64,000 nucleotides of DNA from an uncultured bacterium. GTDB lineage: Bacteria > Actinomycetota > Coriobacteriia > Coriobacteriales > Coriobacteriaceae. Shown here piece by piece: positions 25,330 through 33,742 of the stretch. The stretch covers positions 90,842-154,841 of the forward strand of contig CAJMMN010000004.1 in assembly GCA_905214525.1 (NCBI GenBank), in the 5' to 3' direction. The stretch's first letter is position 1. Each line of letters opens with the position of its first letter. The notes beneath the pieces are model-generated. The model was given only the letters and a program-made list of their open reading frames with translations, was not told where the DNA came from and ran no database searches. Made by a program: the position numbers and the translations under genes.

Positions 25330-25439
25330 CGACTTCCTCTATGTCTACCTCGACTGCGATATTTCGCTCGCCGAGGCCGCGACGAGATGGTGTTGCGTCT
25401 TCCCCGTTTGGTGCTTCTAGCTCAAATTTGATCTGATGT

Positions 25440-25474
25440 AAGGCCCGTGCAATCCTGCATGGGCCTTTCTTTTG
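25440..25474 (+). terminator. Terminator of the immunity/two-component operon
   Basis: AAGGCCCGTGCA (25440-25451) pairs with TGCATGGGCCTT (25456-25467) with a G-T wobble; the TCTTTT tract follows. Confidence 0.88.
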
Positions 25475-25895
25475 GCAATTGCTCGACCGATTCGTGGCTT
25501 GAAACACAAATTATCGAGTTAAGGAGACATGGGGTCATACAGCGGCTTTCAGAGCGCCTGCCGCACTCCGCGTCATTGCCTCTACGGCGTTCTCGTATAG
25601 AGCCCATCCTGGTTGGCGTTTCGTTGCAACAGCCCACTTGTCCACCTATCAAGTGAACTACTGGAATAAATACAGCGACACGCTTGTTCGTTGCAGTCGC
25701 TATCTCCGTCTAAATCGCCGCGATAAATACAGCCTGTACTCGGCTGTATACCAGCTACGCGTATGTAGATTCATATCGCGTTAATAAATCGGCTCAAGCG
25801 CGTGCAAAACGCGCAAGCAACCGCAAAAAGCGAATATCGCGTAGGTAGATTTTTGGCACCCTGTTGCTTACTGAAAATTAAGCAATTGCTTAAAA
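25475..25895. other. Gene-free spacer with a possible 23-codon ORF
   Basis: About 420 bp with lower GC than the island. I see no convincing gene. The only ORF with a ribosome site is at 25529-25600 (AAGGAG, then ATG), 23 residues rich in Ser, Thr and Cys. Short repeats AATAAATACAGC at 25666 and GATAAATACAGC at 25720 are of unknown meaning. Confidence 0.4.
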
Positions 25896-25926
25896 CAAAA
25901 AAGGTCAGGCACTAGGTGCCTGACCT
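25896..25926 (-). terminator. Terminator of tRNA-Pro
   Basis: AGGTCAGGCAC (25902-25912) and its complement (25916-25926) form an 11-bp stem with a 3-nt loop. On the minus strand it ends in TTTTTTG. It lies 10 nt past the tRNA 3' end. Confidence 0.88.
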
Positions 25927-25935
25927 GCAAACTTC

Positions 25936-26012
<77 letters not shown>

Positions 26013-26092
26013 AAGCTTTTGTTTGTTGCTCTGCTCTCGCTCGCAACAGGGAGTATATTAACCCGAAACTTTGCCCTTGTGCAAGAACTTTT

Positions 26093-27307
26093 TTACAAAT
26101 TTTGAAGCAAGTTCAAAATTGTATCTGCGAGCTGGGGTTTTGTTAGCACGGGGAGTTCTTGCGTGCCCGCAGTGCTCACGATCCAGGCCTTGTTGGTATC
26201 GGTTCCAAAGCCCGAATCGGCGCGCGAGACATCGTTGGCGATAATGGCATCGCAACCCTTGCGGGCGAGCTTTCGCTGCGCGTACTCCACGACGTTATCG
26301 GTCTCGGCCGCAAAACCTATCACGCGCCGCTCCCCCTTTTGGCGCGAAAGCTCGGCCAAGATATCGACCGTTTCGACCAGTTCGATGCGATCCAGGCGCT
26401 CGTTGGCCTTTTTGAGCTTATGGTTGGCAGGGGCCGCGGGGGTGTAGTCGGCGACAGCAGCCGCGCAAATGGCTGCATCGGCCGTCTGGAAGGCGCTGAG
26501 CGCTGCCTGCAGCATCTCTGCGGCGGTCTGTACGTGTACGCACTCCACACCGCGAGGAACATCGAGCGATGTCGGTCCCAGCACGAGCGCGACCTCGGCA
26601 CCGCGGCGAGCGGCCTTCCCCGCCAGGGCGATGCCCATCTTGCCCGACGAACGATTGCCGATAAAGCGCACAGGATCGATCGGTTCGTGCGTAGGACCGG
26701 CGGTGATCACGATGCGCTTGCCCGTCAGGTCTTGCGGCACGGGATTGAGAACCTCGCAGATGGCTTCGACAATGTCCTCGGGCTCGCTCATGCGCCCCGT
26801 GTCCACGTCGCCGCAGGCAAGGTAGCCGCTGCCGGGTCCCACCACATGGACGCCACGGTCGCACAACGTGGCCATGTTGTGCTGCGTCGCCGGTGCCTTC
26901 CACATGCCGTTGTTCATAGCAGGTGCGACCACGATGGGTCGGGGCGTGGCAAGCAGCGTGGTGGAAATAAGGTCATCGGCGATGCCGCTGGCCATCTTGG
27001 CGATGATGTTGGCTGTTGCGGGCGCCACGACCACCAGGTCGGGCTCCTGCGCCAGCGAAATGTGGTGGATGGGGTCGGAGGGATCGTCGAAGAGGCCTAC
27101 GGCGACGGGCTCATTGGTGAGCGCGCGAAAGGTGAGCGGGCCCACAAACTCGGTGGCATGTTCGCTCATAACGACCTTGACGCGCGCGCCGCGCTTTTGC
27201 AGCAGGCGCACGATATTGCACGACTTATAGGCGGCGATCCCGCCGGTAATACCCAGCAGGATCGTTTTACCCTCAAGTTGCATTGAATTATTGGGCGCCG
27301 CCATCAT
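26093..27307 (-). CDS. coaBC: Bifunctional phosphopantothenoylcysteine decarboxylase/synthetase CoaBC
   Basis: Two consecutive CoA-synthesis enzymes in one 404-residue chain. The N-terminal flavoprotein CoaC half has GITGGIAAYKS, HHISLAQEPD, the PAMN motif and a Cys in YLACGDVDTGRM. The C-terminal CoaB half has ITAGPTHEPIDPVRFIGNRSSGKMG and AAVADYTP. The start ATG directly follows the zinc-ribbon gene stop, with AAGGAAG inside that gene. It ends the long leftward block before tRNA-Pro. Confidence 0.96.
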   Translation of the reverse strand: MMAAPNNSMQLEGKTILLGITGGIAAYKSCNIVRLLQKRGARVKVVMSEHATEFVGPLTFRALTNEPVAVGLFDDPSDPIHHISLAQEPDLVVVAPATANIIAKMASGIADDLISTTLLATPRPIVVAPAMNNGMWKAPATQHNMATLCDRGVHVVGPGSGYLACGDVDTGRMSEPEDIVEAICEVLNPVPQDLTGKRIVITAGPTHEPIDPVRFIGNRSSGKMGIALAGKAARRGAEVALVLGPTSLDVPRGVECVHVQTAAEMLQAALSAFQTADAAICAAAVADYTPAAPANHKLKKANERLDRIELVETVDILAELSRQKGERRVIGFAAETDNVVEYAQRKLARKGCDAIIANDVSRADSGFGTDTNKAWIVSTAGTQELPVLTKPQLADTILNLLQNL

Positions 27308-28027
27308 TTAAGCTTCCTTGCTGGGAAGCACCAGCAGGCGGTGGCAATACGGGCAATGCGTAATCTCACTACCGTCGTGGTTGAGGTCGCTCATGGACGA
27401 CGCCTGCAGTGCGGTGTGGCAAACCGTGGGGATGTTGCCCTTGATGGTCTCGACGGCCAGGCCGCGGAACTGCTTGAGCAAGCGCTCGTAATCGGTGAGC
27501 ACGTCGGTCGGCAGCGTGGCAGCAAGCGCGGTGCGCTCCTTGGTGGCGGTATCAATCTGGGCCTGGAGGTCGGCGGCCTTGGCGCGGGCGGCCTTGGTGT
27601 CGGCCTTCACGCCCTCCTCGAACTTGGCGATGATGGCCTGCGCGCGGGCCTCGCGATCGAGCGCCTCCTTATGGGCGATGACGACGTCCTTGCGGGTATG
27701 CTCGATCTTGTCTAGACGCTTGGCCAGGGTGGCGAGCTCGTTCTCCAGGTCCTGAACCTCGCGGTAGTCAGAGCCGTCGACGTGGCGCTTCTTAGCGGCC
27801 TCGATAGCGTTATTGGTCTGAATCTCGGTGGTGTTGAGGTCGTCGAGCTCAATGTCCAGGTCCTTGCGCTGAGCATAGAGCTTAGTCATCTCGGACTTAA
27901 GCTTAACGTAGGTCTTGCGCTTGGAAGCGAGCTCCTTGAGCTCCGGCATATTGGCAAGTTCGCTCTTGTTGCGGGCGAGCTCCAAATCGATCTGTTGCAG
28001 CTTGAGTAGCGTAGCGCCGGCGCTCAT
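27308..28027 (-). CDS. CT398-like coiled-coil zinc-ribbon protein
   Basis: A 239-residue protein with a long antiparallel coiled coil (about 10-185) and a C-terminal C4-type zinc ribbon. CHTAL (about 205) supplies one Cys, and HCPYCHRLL two more; a fourth ligand may be His. This family often sits next to Nif3/YbgI genes and is proposed to bind nucleic acid or assist metal enzymes; its function is unresolved. ATG 28027 follows AAAGGAGAG. Its first codons overlap the Nif3 stop. Confidence 0.85.
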   Translation of the reverse strand: MSAGATLLKLQQIDLELARNKSELANMPELKELASKRKTYVKLKSEMTKLYAQRKDLDIELDDLNTTEIQTNNAIEAAKKRHVDGSDYREVQDLENELATLAKRLDKIEHTRKDVVIAHKEALDREARAQAIIAKFEEGVKADTKAARAKAADLQAQIDTATKERTALAATLPTDVLTDYERLLKQFRGLAVETIKGNIPTVCHTALQASSMSDLNHDGSEITHCPYCHRLLVLPSKEA

Positions 28028-28833
28028 AAGTTCTCTCCTTTTGTCACAGTCCACCATTGGCAAGGGTTCAGTATTTTAATCGCATGACGGGGGTCGACCC
28101 CGGCGTCAACTGCAGAGTTCATCAATATATCAACGAACGGCTCCTCGGAGCGGTCATGGCCGAGCAGGATCACCGGCAGCCCGCGCAAGGCGAGGTCTTG
28201 CGCCACGTGGTAGCCTGCCTCGCCCGTCACGATAACATCCGCGCCCGCGGCGATGGCGAGCTCTCCAAAGTCGCCTAAGGAGCCGCCCAAAATGGCGATG
28301 GTGCGGCACGGGTGATCGGCCTCGCCCCACACGCGCGGGTCGCTGCCAAACGCCGCTGCGGCGCGAGTGGCAAGGTCGCGCAGGCTGCAGGGGTCGTTGA
28401 GTGTTGCAAGCGCGCCCAGGCCGGTCGCTTCGGGGTCGTCCACGTGCTCCAGCGAGCTCATGGGCTTGGCGCCCAGCAACTCACTCAGGCGAACGCGCGC
28501 CTCGTGTGAGCGGTCCAGATTGGTGTGGAGCGAGATGATACTCACCCCGCAGCGGGCAGCCTCGTAGAGCGCCGCACTGCACTGGGGGCGCGTCGCGCAG
28601 GGCGGGCAAAATGCCTCGGGTGCCTTGATGTAGACGGGATGATGCGTGAGCAACACGTTGGCTCCGGCCTCCAAGGCACGGTGCACGTTGGCCCTGGTAG
28701 CGTCGAGCGCGCAGGCCACGCCGCGGATCTCGTCGTCGGGGTCGCCGACGGATAGGCCTACGTGGTCCCAAGGTTCGGCGTCCGTCTTGGGATAGCGTGC
28801 GAGCAGGGCGCGCTCGAGCTCGGAGACGATCAT
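28024..28833 (-). CDS. Nif3-like dinuclear metal centre hexameric protein
   Basis: YbgI/YqfO/Nif3 family, often annotated as a GTP cyclohydrolase I type 2 homolog, with a proven two-metal site but unclear reaction. The 269 residues have WDHVGLSVGDPDDEI, VLLTHHPVYIKAP, HTNLD and the C-terminal DVIVTGEAGYHVAQD and LLGHDRSEEP that complete the metal ligands. It has ATGA overlaps with both the cysteine desulfurase gene upstream and the zinc-ribbon gene downstream. Confidence 0.92.
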   Translation of the reverse strand: MIVSELERALLARYPKTDAEPWDHVGLSVGDPDDEIRGVACALDATRANVHRALEAGANVLLTHHPVYIKAPEAFCPPCATRPQCSAALYEAARCGVSIISLHTNLDRSHEARVRLSELLGAKPMSSLEHVDDPEATGLGALATLNDPCSLRDLATRAAAAFGSDPRVWGEADHPCRTIAILGGSLGDFGELAIAAGADVIVTGEAGYHVAQDLALRGLPVILLGHDRSEEPFVDILMNSAVDAGVDPRHAIKILNPCQWWTVTKGENL

Positions 28834-30008
28834 GCGGCACCTACGATCGAGAGCAGCGCACTTGCAAAGTCGTCCAGATCGCCCGGATTCACACGGTCAT
28901 CGAAGGAGATGCGCAGCGCGCCCAATGCCTGCTCGCGACCGATGCCCATCGCGCTCAAAACGTGGCTGGGGTCCATGCTGCCACTCGAGCATGCCGAGCC
29001 TGCCGACACCTCAAAGCCGGCAGCGTCGAGCTTGATGATGAGCTCCTCGGAGTCCATGCCGTCAATGTAGATCGATACCATGCCGGGCAGACGGTCGGCA
29101 TGTGCGTAGTCGCCCATGGTGGCGTGAATGCGCGGATGGGCCGTAAGCGTGGCGTAGAGTTTGTCGGAAAGGGCCTGCAGCGTCGCACGCTCTTGGGCCA
29201 CATGGGGCGCCAGCGTGCGAGCGGCAGCGGCAAAGGCGAGCTGCGTGCGCAGGTCCTGCGTGCCGGCACGTCGTCCGGCTTCCTGTCCACCGCCAAAGAT
29301 TCGGGGGCGCAGCGGCGTGCGGTTCTTAAGGTAGAGCGCGCCGGATGCCACAGGGCCGCCGATCTTATGCGCGGCAACGGTCATAGCATCGACGCCCAGC
29401 TCGGTGACATCGAGCGGAATATGCAAGTAGCCCTGGATGGCATCGGTGTGAAACAGGGCGCCCACGGTATGCGCCGCGGCGGCCAGCTCGTGGATGGGCT
29501 GCACCACGCCGGTCTCGTTGTTGGCTGCCATGATGCTCACGAGTGCGACGTCGTCGCCAAGCAAGTCGCTCAGCACGGCGGGCTCGATGTAGCCCGCACG
29601 GCAGGGCTGAACCAGGTCGACGGTAAAGCCGGCAGCACGCAGCAGCGGCAGGTTGTCCAGGATCGAATCGTGCTCGATGGCAGATACGATCACGCGGTCG
29701 CGCTTGCGATCGCGCTGACGAGCGCCCTCGGCAAGTCCGAGGAGCGCCAGCTGGTTTGCCTCGGTGCCGCCGTTGGTCAGGACAATCTCGGATGGGCGGA
29801 TGCGCGCGCCAAAGCTTCGGGCGATCTCGCGGCGAGCAACCTCTAGACGCGCGGCAGCCTTGCGGCCGAGCGAGTGCAGCGAGTTGGGGTTGACGCCCGC
29901 AAGCTCGCTATCATCGTACTCACGCTGCGCAAGGAGCGCCTCGGCGCGCATGGGCGTCGAGGCGGCATAGTCAAGATTCACGGGTATGCGGTTTTGACCT
30001 ACGGTCAT
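28830..30008 (-). CDS. Cysteine desulfurase (IscS/NifS-like)
   Basis: PLP enzyme releasing sulfur from cysteine for Fe-S clusters or tRNA thiolation. The 392 residues include DYAASTP, the PLP Lys in VAAHKIGGP, the GGGQEAGRRAGT loop and the active-site Cys in SAGSACSSGSMDPSHVL. The insertion in the Cys loop is of the group I (NifS/IscS) type. No scaffold or tRNA thiolase is adjacent, so its acceptor is unknown. Spacing to rpe is 6 bp. Confidence 0.93.
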   Translation of the reverse strand: MTVGQNRIPVNLDYAASTPMRAEALLAQREYDDSELAGVNPNSLHSLGRKAAARLEVARREIARSFGARIRPSEIVLTNGGTEANQLALLGLAEGARQRDRKRDRVIVSAIEHDSILDNLPLLRAAGFTVDLVQPCRAGYIEPAVLSDLLGDDVALVSIMAANNETGVVQPIHELAAAAHTVGALFHTDAIQGYLHIPLDVTELGVDAMTVAAHKIGGPVASGALYLKNRTPLRPRIFGGGQEAGRRAGTQDLRTQLAFAAAARTLAPHVAQERATLQALSDKLYATLTAHPRIHATMGDYAHADRLPGMVSIYIDGMDSEELIIKLDAAGFEVSAGSACSSGSMDPSHVLSAMGIGREQALGALRISFDDRVNPGDLDDFASALLSIVGAA

Positions 30009-30014
30009 AAGGGT

Positions 30015-30686
30015 TTATGCCTCCTGTGCGGCCTCGTTGCCCAGCTTCTGCAGCAGCGCAACCTCGGCAGCGGGATCTTCGGACTTAAATACGGCAGAAC
30101 CGGCCACGAGCACGTTGGCGCCGGCCTTGACGACCTCGGCAATGTTCTTGGGAGAAATGCCACCGTCGACCTCGATGAGGGGCGAAACGCCGTGACGCTC
30201 GCACATGGCCTTGAGCTCGTGAAGCTTTGCGATGGTGCCCGGGATAAAGCTCTGGCCGCCAAAGCCCGGGTTCACACTCATGAGCAGCACCATATCGACG
30301 ACGTCGATGATGCTCTCGAGCACGCACACGGGGGTGGCGGGGTTGAGCACCACGCCGGCCTTGACGCCGCGCTGCTGCAGATGCGTGAGCGTGCGGTGCA
30401 GGTGCGTGGAAGCCTCGTAGTGCACGGTGATCATGTCGGCACCGGCGTCGGCGTACCAATCGACCGTCTCGTCGGGGTTCGACACCATCAGGTGCGCATC
30501 GACCGGGACGTTGGTGGAACGCTTGACGGCCTTGAGGATGTCAACGCCAAAGGTGAGGTTGCCGGTAAAGTGACCGTCCATAACGTCGAAGTGCACGTAG
30601 TCGGCGCCGGCGATCTTGTCGAGTTCGCCCTTGAGGTTGGCCATGTCGGCCGAAAGGACGGACGGAGCGATTTTGATGGAACCCAT
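30015..30686 (-). CDS. rpe: Ribulose-phosphate 3-epimerase
   Basis: Interconverts ribulose-5-phosphate and xylulose-5-phosphate in the pentose phosphate pathway. The 223-residue TIM barrel shows IAPSVLSADMANL, VHFDVMDGHF, the NPGFGGQSFIPG motif and EVDGGISPKN. The family catalytic Asp pair (VMDG and VDGG) and metal-binding His residues are present. It sits between gpsA and the cysteine desulfurase gene. Confidence 0.96.
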   Translation of the reverse strand: MGSIKIAPSVLSADMANLKGELDKIAGADYVHFDVMDGHFTGNLTFGVDILKAVKRSTNVPVDAHLMVSNPDETVDWYADAGADMITVHYEASTHLHRTLTHLQQRGVKAGVVLNPATPVCVLESIIDVVDMVLLMSVNPGFGGQSFIPGTIAKLHELKAMCERHGVSPLIEVDGGISPKNIAEVVKAGANVLVAGSAVFKSEDPAAEVALLQKLGNEAAQEA

Positions 30687-30704
30687 GGTAGAAGCCTTTC
30701 TGCG

Positions 30705-31712
30705 CTAGTCGGTGAGTCCGTAGAACTCTTGAGAAGGGACGCGATCGGTAAGAATCTCGAGCGCCCTATCCAAAGTAACACCGTTGTAGAGCGTTTGCTC
30801 CACGGCAAAGGTGAGCGGAATGTCTACGCCCAGTGAACGGGCGAGCTCGCTGACGCTGCGGGCCGCGACGGCGCCCTCGACCACCATATGCGTACGTGCT
30901 TGGTACTCGTCGAGCGACACGCCGTGGGCAAACTCGTAGCCAAAGGTGCGGTTGCGCGAATGCTCCGAGGTGCAGGTGGCAATGAGGTCGCCCATGCCGG
31001 CGAGTCCCATGCAAGTTATGGCCTGCCCGCCGCGGGCGTGCACCAGACGGCTGATCTCTGCCAGGCCGCGCGTCATGATAAGGGCAAGCGTGTTGTCGCC
31101 GGCACCGGTGCCGGCGGAGATGCCGCACACGATGGCGATGACGTTTTTCATGGCGCCACATACCTCGACGCCGGTCATGTCCTGCGACAGGTAGATGCGG
31201 AAGGCCGTGGATAGGAGCAGGTCCTTAAAGGTCTCCCCTATCTGCGGGTCTTTGCTGGCGATGACGGCGGCAGAAAGTCCGCCGCGGCAGATCTCCTCGG
31301 CATGGTTGGGGCCCGAGAGTGCCGCTACGCGCGTCTCGTTGCCGATCTCGCTGGCGATGACCTCGCTCATGAGCAGGCCGGACTCGGGCTCAATGCCCTT
31401 GGTGAGGCAGAGGACCGGAGTTTCGAGATCGATAAACGGCGCTGCCCGATGGCACACGTCGCGCAAGTGCGTGGAGGGCACGGCAATGATAATCGCATCG
31501 GCATCGTCGAGCGCCTGGGCGAGCTCGGTCGTTGCTACCACGTTGTCCGGCAGCTCGTAGTCCACCAGATAGCGCGGGTTGCGGTGCTCGCCGTTGATGC
31601 CGGCAGCCGTCTGCTCGCTATGGGCCCACATGGTCACGCGCTCGGCTCGCGCGGCGGCAAGGCCGGCGACGGCGGTTCCCCAGGAGCCAGAGCCAATCAG
31701 CGCAACATTCAC
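30705..31712 (-). CDS. gpsA: Glycerol-3-phosphate dehydrogenase [NAD(P)+]
   Basis: Makes sn-glycerol-3-phosphate from dihydroxyacetone phosphate for phospholipids. The 335 residues start with GSGSWGTAVAGL (dinucleotide motif) and have IIAVPSTHLRDV, CLTKGIE, ALSGPNHAEE, the catalytic Lys in GAMKNVIAI and the RNRTFGYE substrate segment. It is 9 bp from plsY, the enzyme that uses its product. Confidence 0.97.
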   Translation of the reverse strand: MNVALIGSGSWGTAVAGLAAARAERVTMWAHSEQTAAGINGEHRNPRYLVDYELPDNVVATTELAQALDDADAIIIAVPSTHLRDVCHRAAPFIDLETPVLCLTKGIEPESGLLMSEVIASEIGNETRVAALSGPNHAEEICRGGLSAAVIASKDPQIGETFKDLLLSTAFRIYLSQDMTGVEVCGAMKNVIAIVCGISAGTGAGDNTLALIMTRGLAEISRLVHARGGQAITCMGLAGMGDLIATCTSEHSRNRTFGYEFAHGVSLDEYQARTHMVVEGAVAARSVSELARSLGVDIPLTFAVEQTLYNGVTLDRALEILTDRVPSQEFYGLTD

Positions 31713-31721
31713 GACTCTCTC

Positions 31722-32405
31722 CTACTTTTCGTCGGGCTCGGTGACGCGCTTGGTAAACGAGAGCTTGGACTCCTTACCGCACGTGAGCTTTTTGATGTTC
31801 GCGCGATGGGCCCACACCACGGTGATGCCGATCATCGCCATGCAAAACTTAAGTCCTAGGCTGCTGTACGGAAAGACTGCGCAGGCGGCGATGGGAAGAC
31901 CGATGGCCGCGGCAAGCGAGCCCACCGACACAAACTTGGTGATGGCGACGGCCACGATAAACATGCCCAGCAGCGAAAGTCCGATGGGCCAGTACCAGGC
32001 GAGGATGACGCCCAGACCGACCGCGATGCCCTTGCCGCCGTGGAAGTTGAGGTACGGCGAAAAGATGTGGCCCCATACGGCCGCCAGGCAGATGACGCCG
32101 AGCATCCAATCGCCGGCAGCACCGGGAGCCATAATGCTCGGCGGAAAGCCATAGCCCACGCTCGCGATGAGCGGACGGGCGATAAGGACGCAAATGGCGC
32201 CCTTAAGGCAGTCGAGCAGCAGCGTGAGCGCGGCCACCTTGGGGCCGGCTACGCGCAGCGCGTTGGTGGTGCCGATGTTGCCGGAGCCCGCCTTGCGGAT
32301 ATCCGTGTGGTTGAACACGCGGCCCAGGATCAGTCCAAACGGAATCGCTCCGATAAAGAACGAGACCACGGCGCAGATGGCGGTCAGCAGAATCGGATTA
32401 TGCAT
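31722..32405 (-). CDS. plsY: Acyl-phosphate:glycerol-3-phosphate acyltransferase PlsY
   Basis: Membrane enzyme acylating glycerol-3-phosphate from acyl-phosphate, the first step of phosphatidic acid synthesis. The 227 residues keep the three motifs: GSGNIGTTNALR, the HGGKGIAVGLG stretch and a C-terminal RHRANIKKL-like segment (here AHRANIKKL). About six membrane helices are seen. ATG 32405 overlaps the der stop by 8 bp. Confidence 0.95.
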   Translation of the reverse strand: MHNPILLTAICAVVSFFIGAIPFGLILGRVFNHTDIRKAGSGNIGTTNALRVAGPKVAALTLLLDCLKGAICVLIARPLIASVGYGFPPSIMAPGAAGDWMLGVICLAAVWGHIFSPYLNFHGGKGIAVGLGVILAWYWPIGLSLLGMFIVAVAITKFVSVGSLAAAIGLPIAACAVFPYSSLGLKFCMAMIGITVVWAHRANIKKLTCGKESKLSFTKRVTEPDEK

Positions 32406-33732
32406 CCTTTTGCTCCTTCTTCCTAAAGAAGAGTCGAATGGGCGTGCCGGCGAAGTCGAAGGTCGAGCGCATGCGGTTTTCAACGTAGCGCTGGTAGGTG
32501 TCGTTGACCAGGTCGCTGTGGTTGACGAAGAACGTAAACGTCGGCGGGTTGATGCCCGTCTGGGTCACGTAGTGCATACGCAGGCGGCGCTTGCCGTCCA
32601 CCACGGTATGACCGAACTCGCGCAGGTCGGTGAGGAACGTGTTGAGGCGTGAGGTACTGATCTTTTGCGAGCGCGTCTTTTCGGCCGCGTCGACCATCGA
32701 CCAGATCTTCTCGACGCTACGGCCAGTGAGGGCAGAGATGCGCAGGTACTGGGCCCAGGGAGCCATGACGCCCAGACGGCGGTCGACGGTCTCCATGCAG
32801 GCCTCGCGCTTGCGGTCATCGTCGAGCAGGTCCCACTTGTTGAGCAGCACCACGATGGCGCAGCCGCGCTCGATGGCAAGACCCATGACCTTCTGGTCCT
32901 GCTCGGTAACGCCCACGGAGGCGTCGACGACGAGCAGCGCCACGTCGGCACGGTCGATAGCGCGCAGGCCGCGGACCATGGAGTAGTACTCGATGTTCTC
33001 GTACACGGTGCTCTTCTTGCGAATGCCCGCGGTGTCGACCATGCGGTAGTGCTTGCCGTTGCGCTCCACGACGGTGTCGATGGCGTCGCGCGTCGTGCCG
33101 GCGATGTTCGAGACGATGGAGCGGTCGGCGCCCAGGATGCGGTTGAACAGCGACGACTTGCCGGCATTGGGGCGGCCGATGATGGCGACGTTCAGCGCGT
33201 CGGGGAACTCATCGGCGACCTCGTCCTCTTCCTCCGGAAGCAGGGCCACGATATCGTCGAGCAGGTCGCCCGTGCCGTGGCCGTGCAGGGCCGAGAGCGG
33301 CGTGGGCTCACCGATGCCGAGCGAATAGAACTCCCAGATGCTGTCGTTTTCGCGATCGGGGTTGTCGAGCTTGTTCACCAGCAGAAAGACCGGCTTGTCG
33401 CAGCGCTTGAGCATGCGGGCGACCGACTCGTCCTCCTCGGTGACGCCGGTGCGGCCATCGACCACAAACAGGATGACGGCGGCTTCCTCGGCGGCGGCAA
33501 GGGCCTGGTCACGGATGGACGTGGCGAAGACGTCATCGCTCTTGAGCGGCTCGATACCGCCCGTGTCGACGATGGTGAACTCGCGGCCGTTCCAATCGGC
33601 CGTGTGGTACGAGCGGTCGCGCGTGACGCCGCGGGACTCGTGGACGATGGCGTCCGAGGTCTGGGCCAGGCGGTTAACGAGCGTGGACTTGCCCACGTTG
33701 GGGCGTCCGACGACGGCGACGATAGGTTTCAT
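32398..33732 (-). CDS. der: Ribosome biogenesis GTPase Der (EngA)
   Basis: Double-GTPase needed for 50S subunit assembly. The 444 residues have two G domains: GRPNVGKST ... DTGGIE ... NKLD, and GRPNAGKSS ... DTAGIRKKS ... NKWDL. A C-terminal KH-like domain follows. ATG 33732 follows AAAGGAGAGCAG. Upstream in-frame codons are not conserved. It clusters with plsY and gpsA as in many Gram-positive genomes. Confidence 0.97.
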   Translation of the reverse strand: MKPIVAVVGRPNVGKSTLVNRLAQTSDAIVHESRGVTRDRSYHTADWNGREFTIVDTGGIEPLKSDDVFATSIRDQALAAAEEAAVILFVVDGRTGVTEEDESVARMLKRCDKPVFLLVNKLDNPDRENDSIWEFYSLGIGEPTPLSALHGHGTGDLLDDIVALLPEEEDEVADEFPDALNVAIIGRPNAGKSSLFNRILGADRSIVSNIAGTTRDAIDTVVERNGKHYRMVDTAGIRKKSTVYENIEYYSMVRGLRAIDRADVALLVVDASVGVTEQDQKVMGLAIERGCAIVVLLNKWDLLDDDRKREACMETVDRRLGVMAPWAQYLRISALTGRSVEKIWSMVDAAEKTRSQKISTSRLNTFLTDLREFGHTVVDGKRRLRMHYVTQTGINPPTFTFFVNHSDLVNDTYQRYVENRMRSTFDFAGTPIRLFFRKKEQKDA

Positions 33733-33742
33733 CTGCTCTCCT

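Noticed and set aside
20700..25330. Complete lantibiotic biosynthesis cluster
   Set aside because: No precursor or modification genes; only transporter and two-component genes.
26159..27286. 375-residue plus-strand ORF opposite coaBC
   Set aside because: Shadow of coaBC with no start signal.
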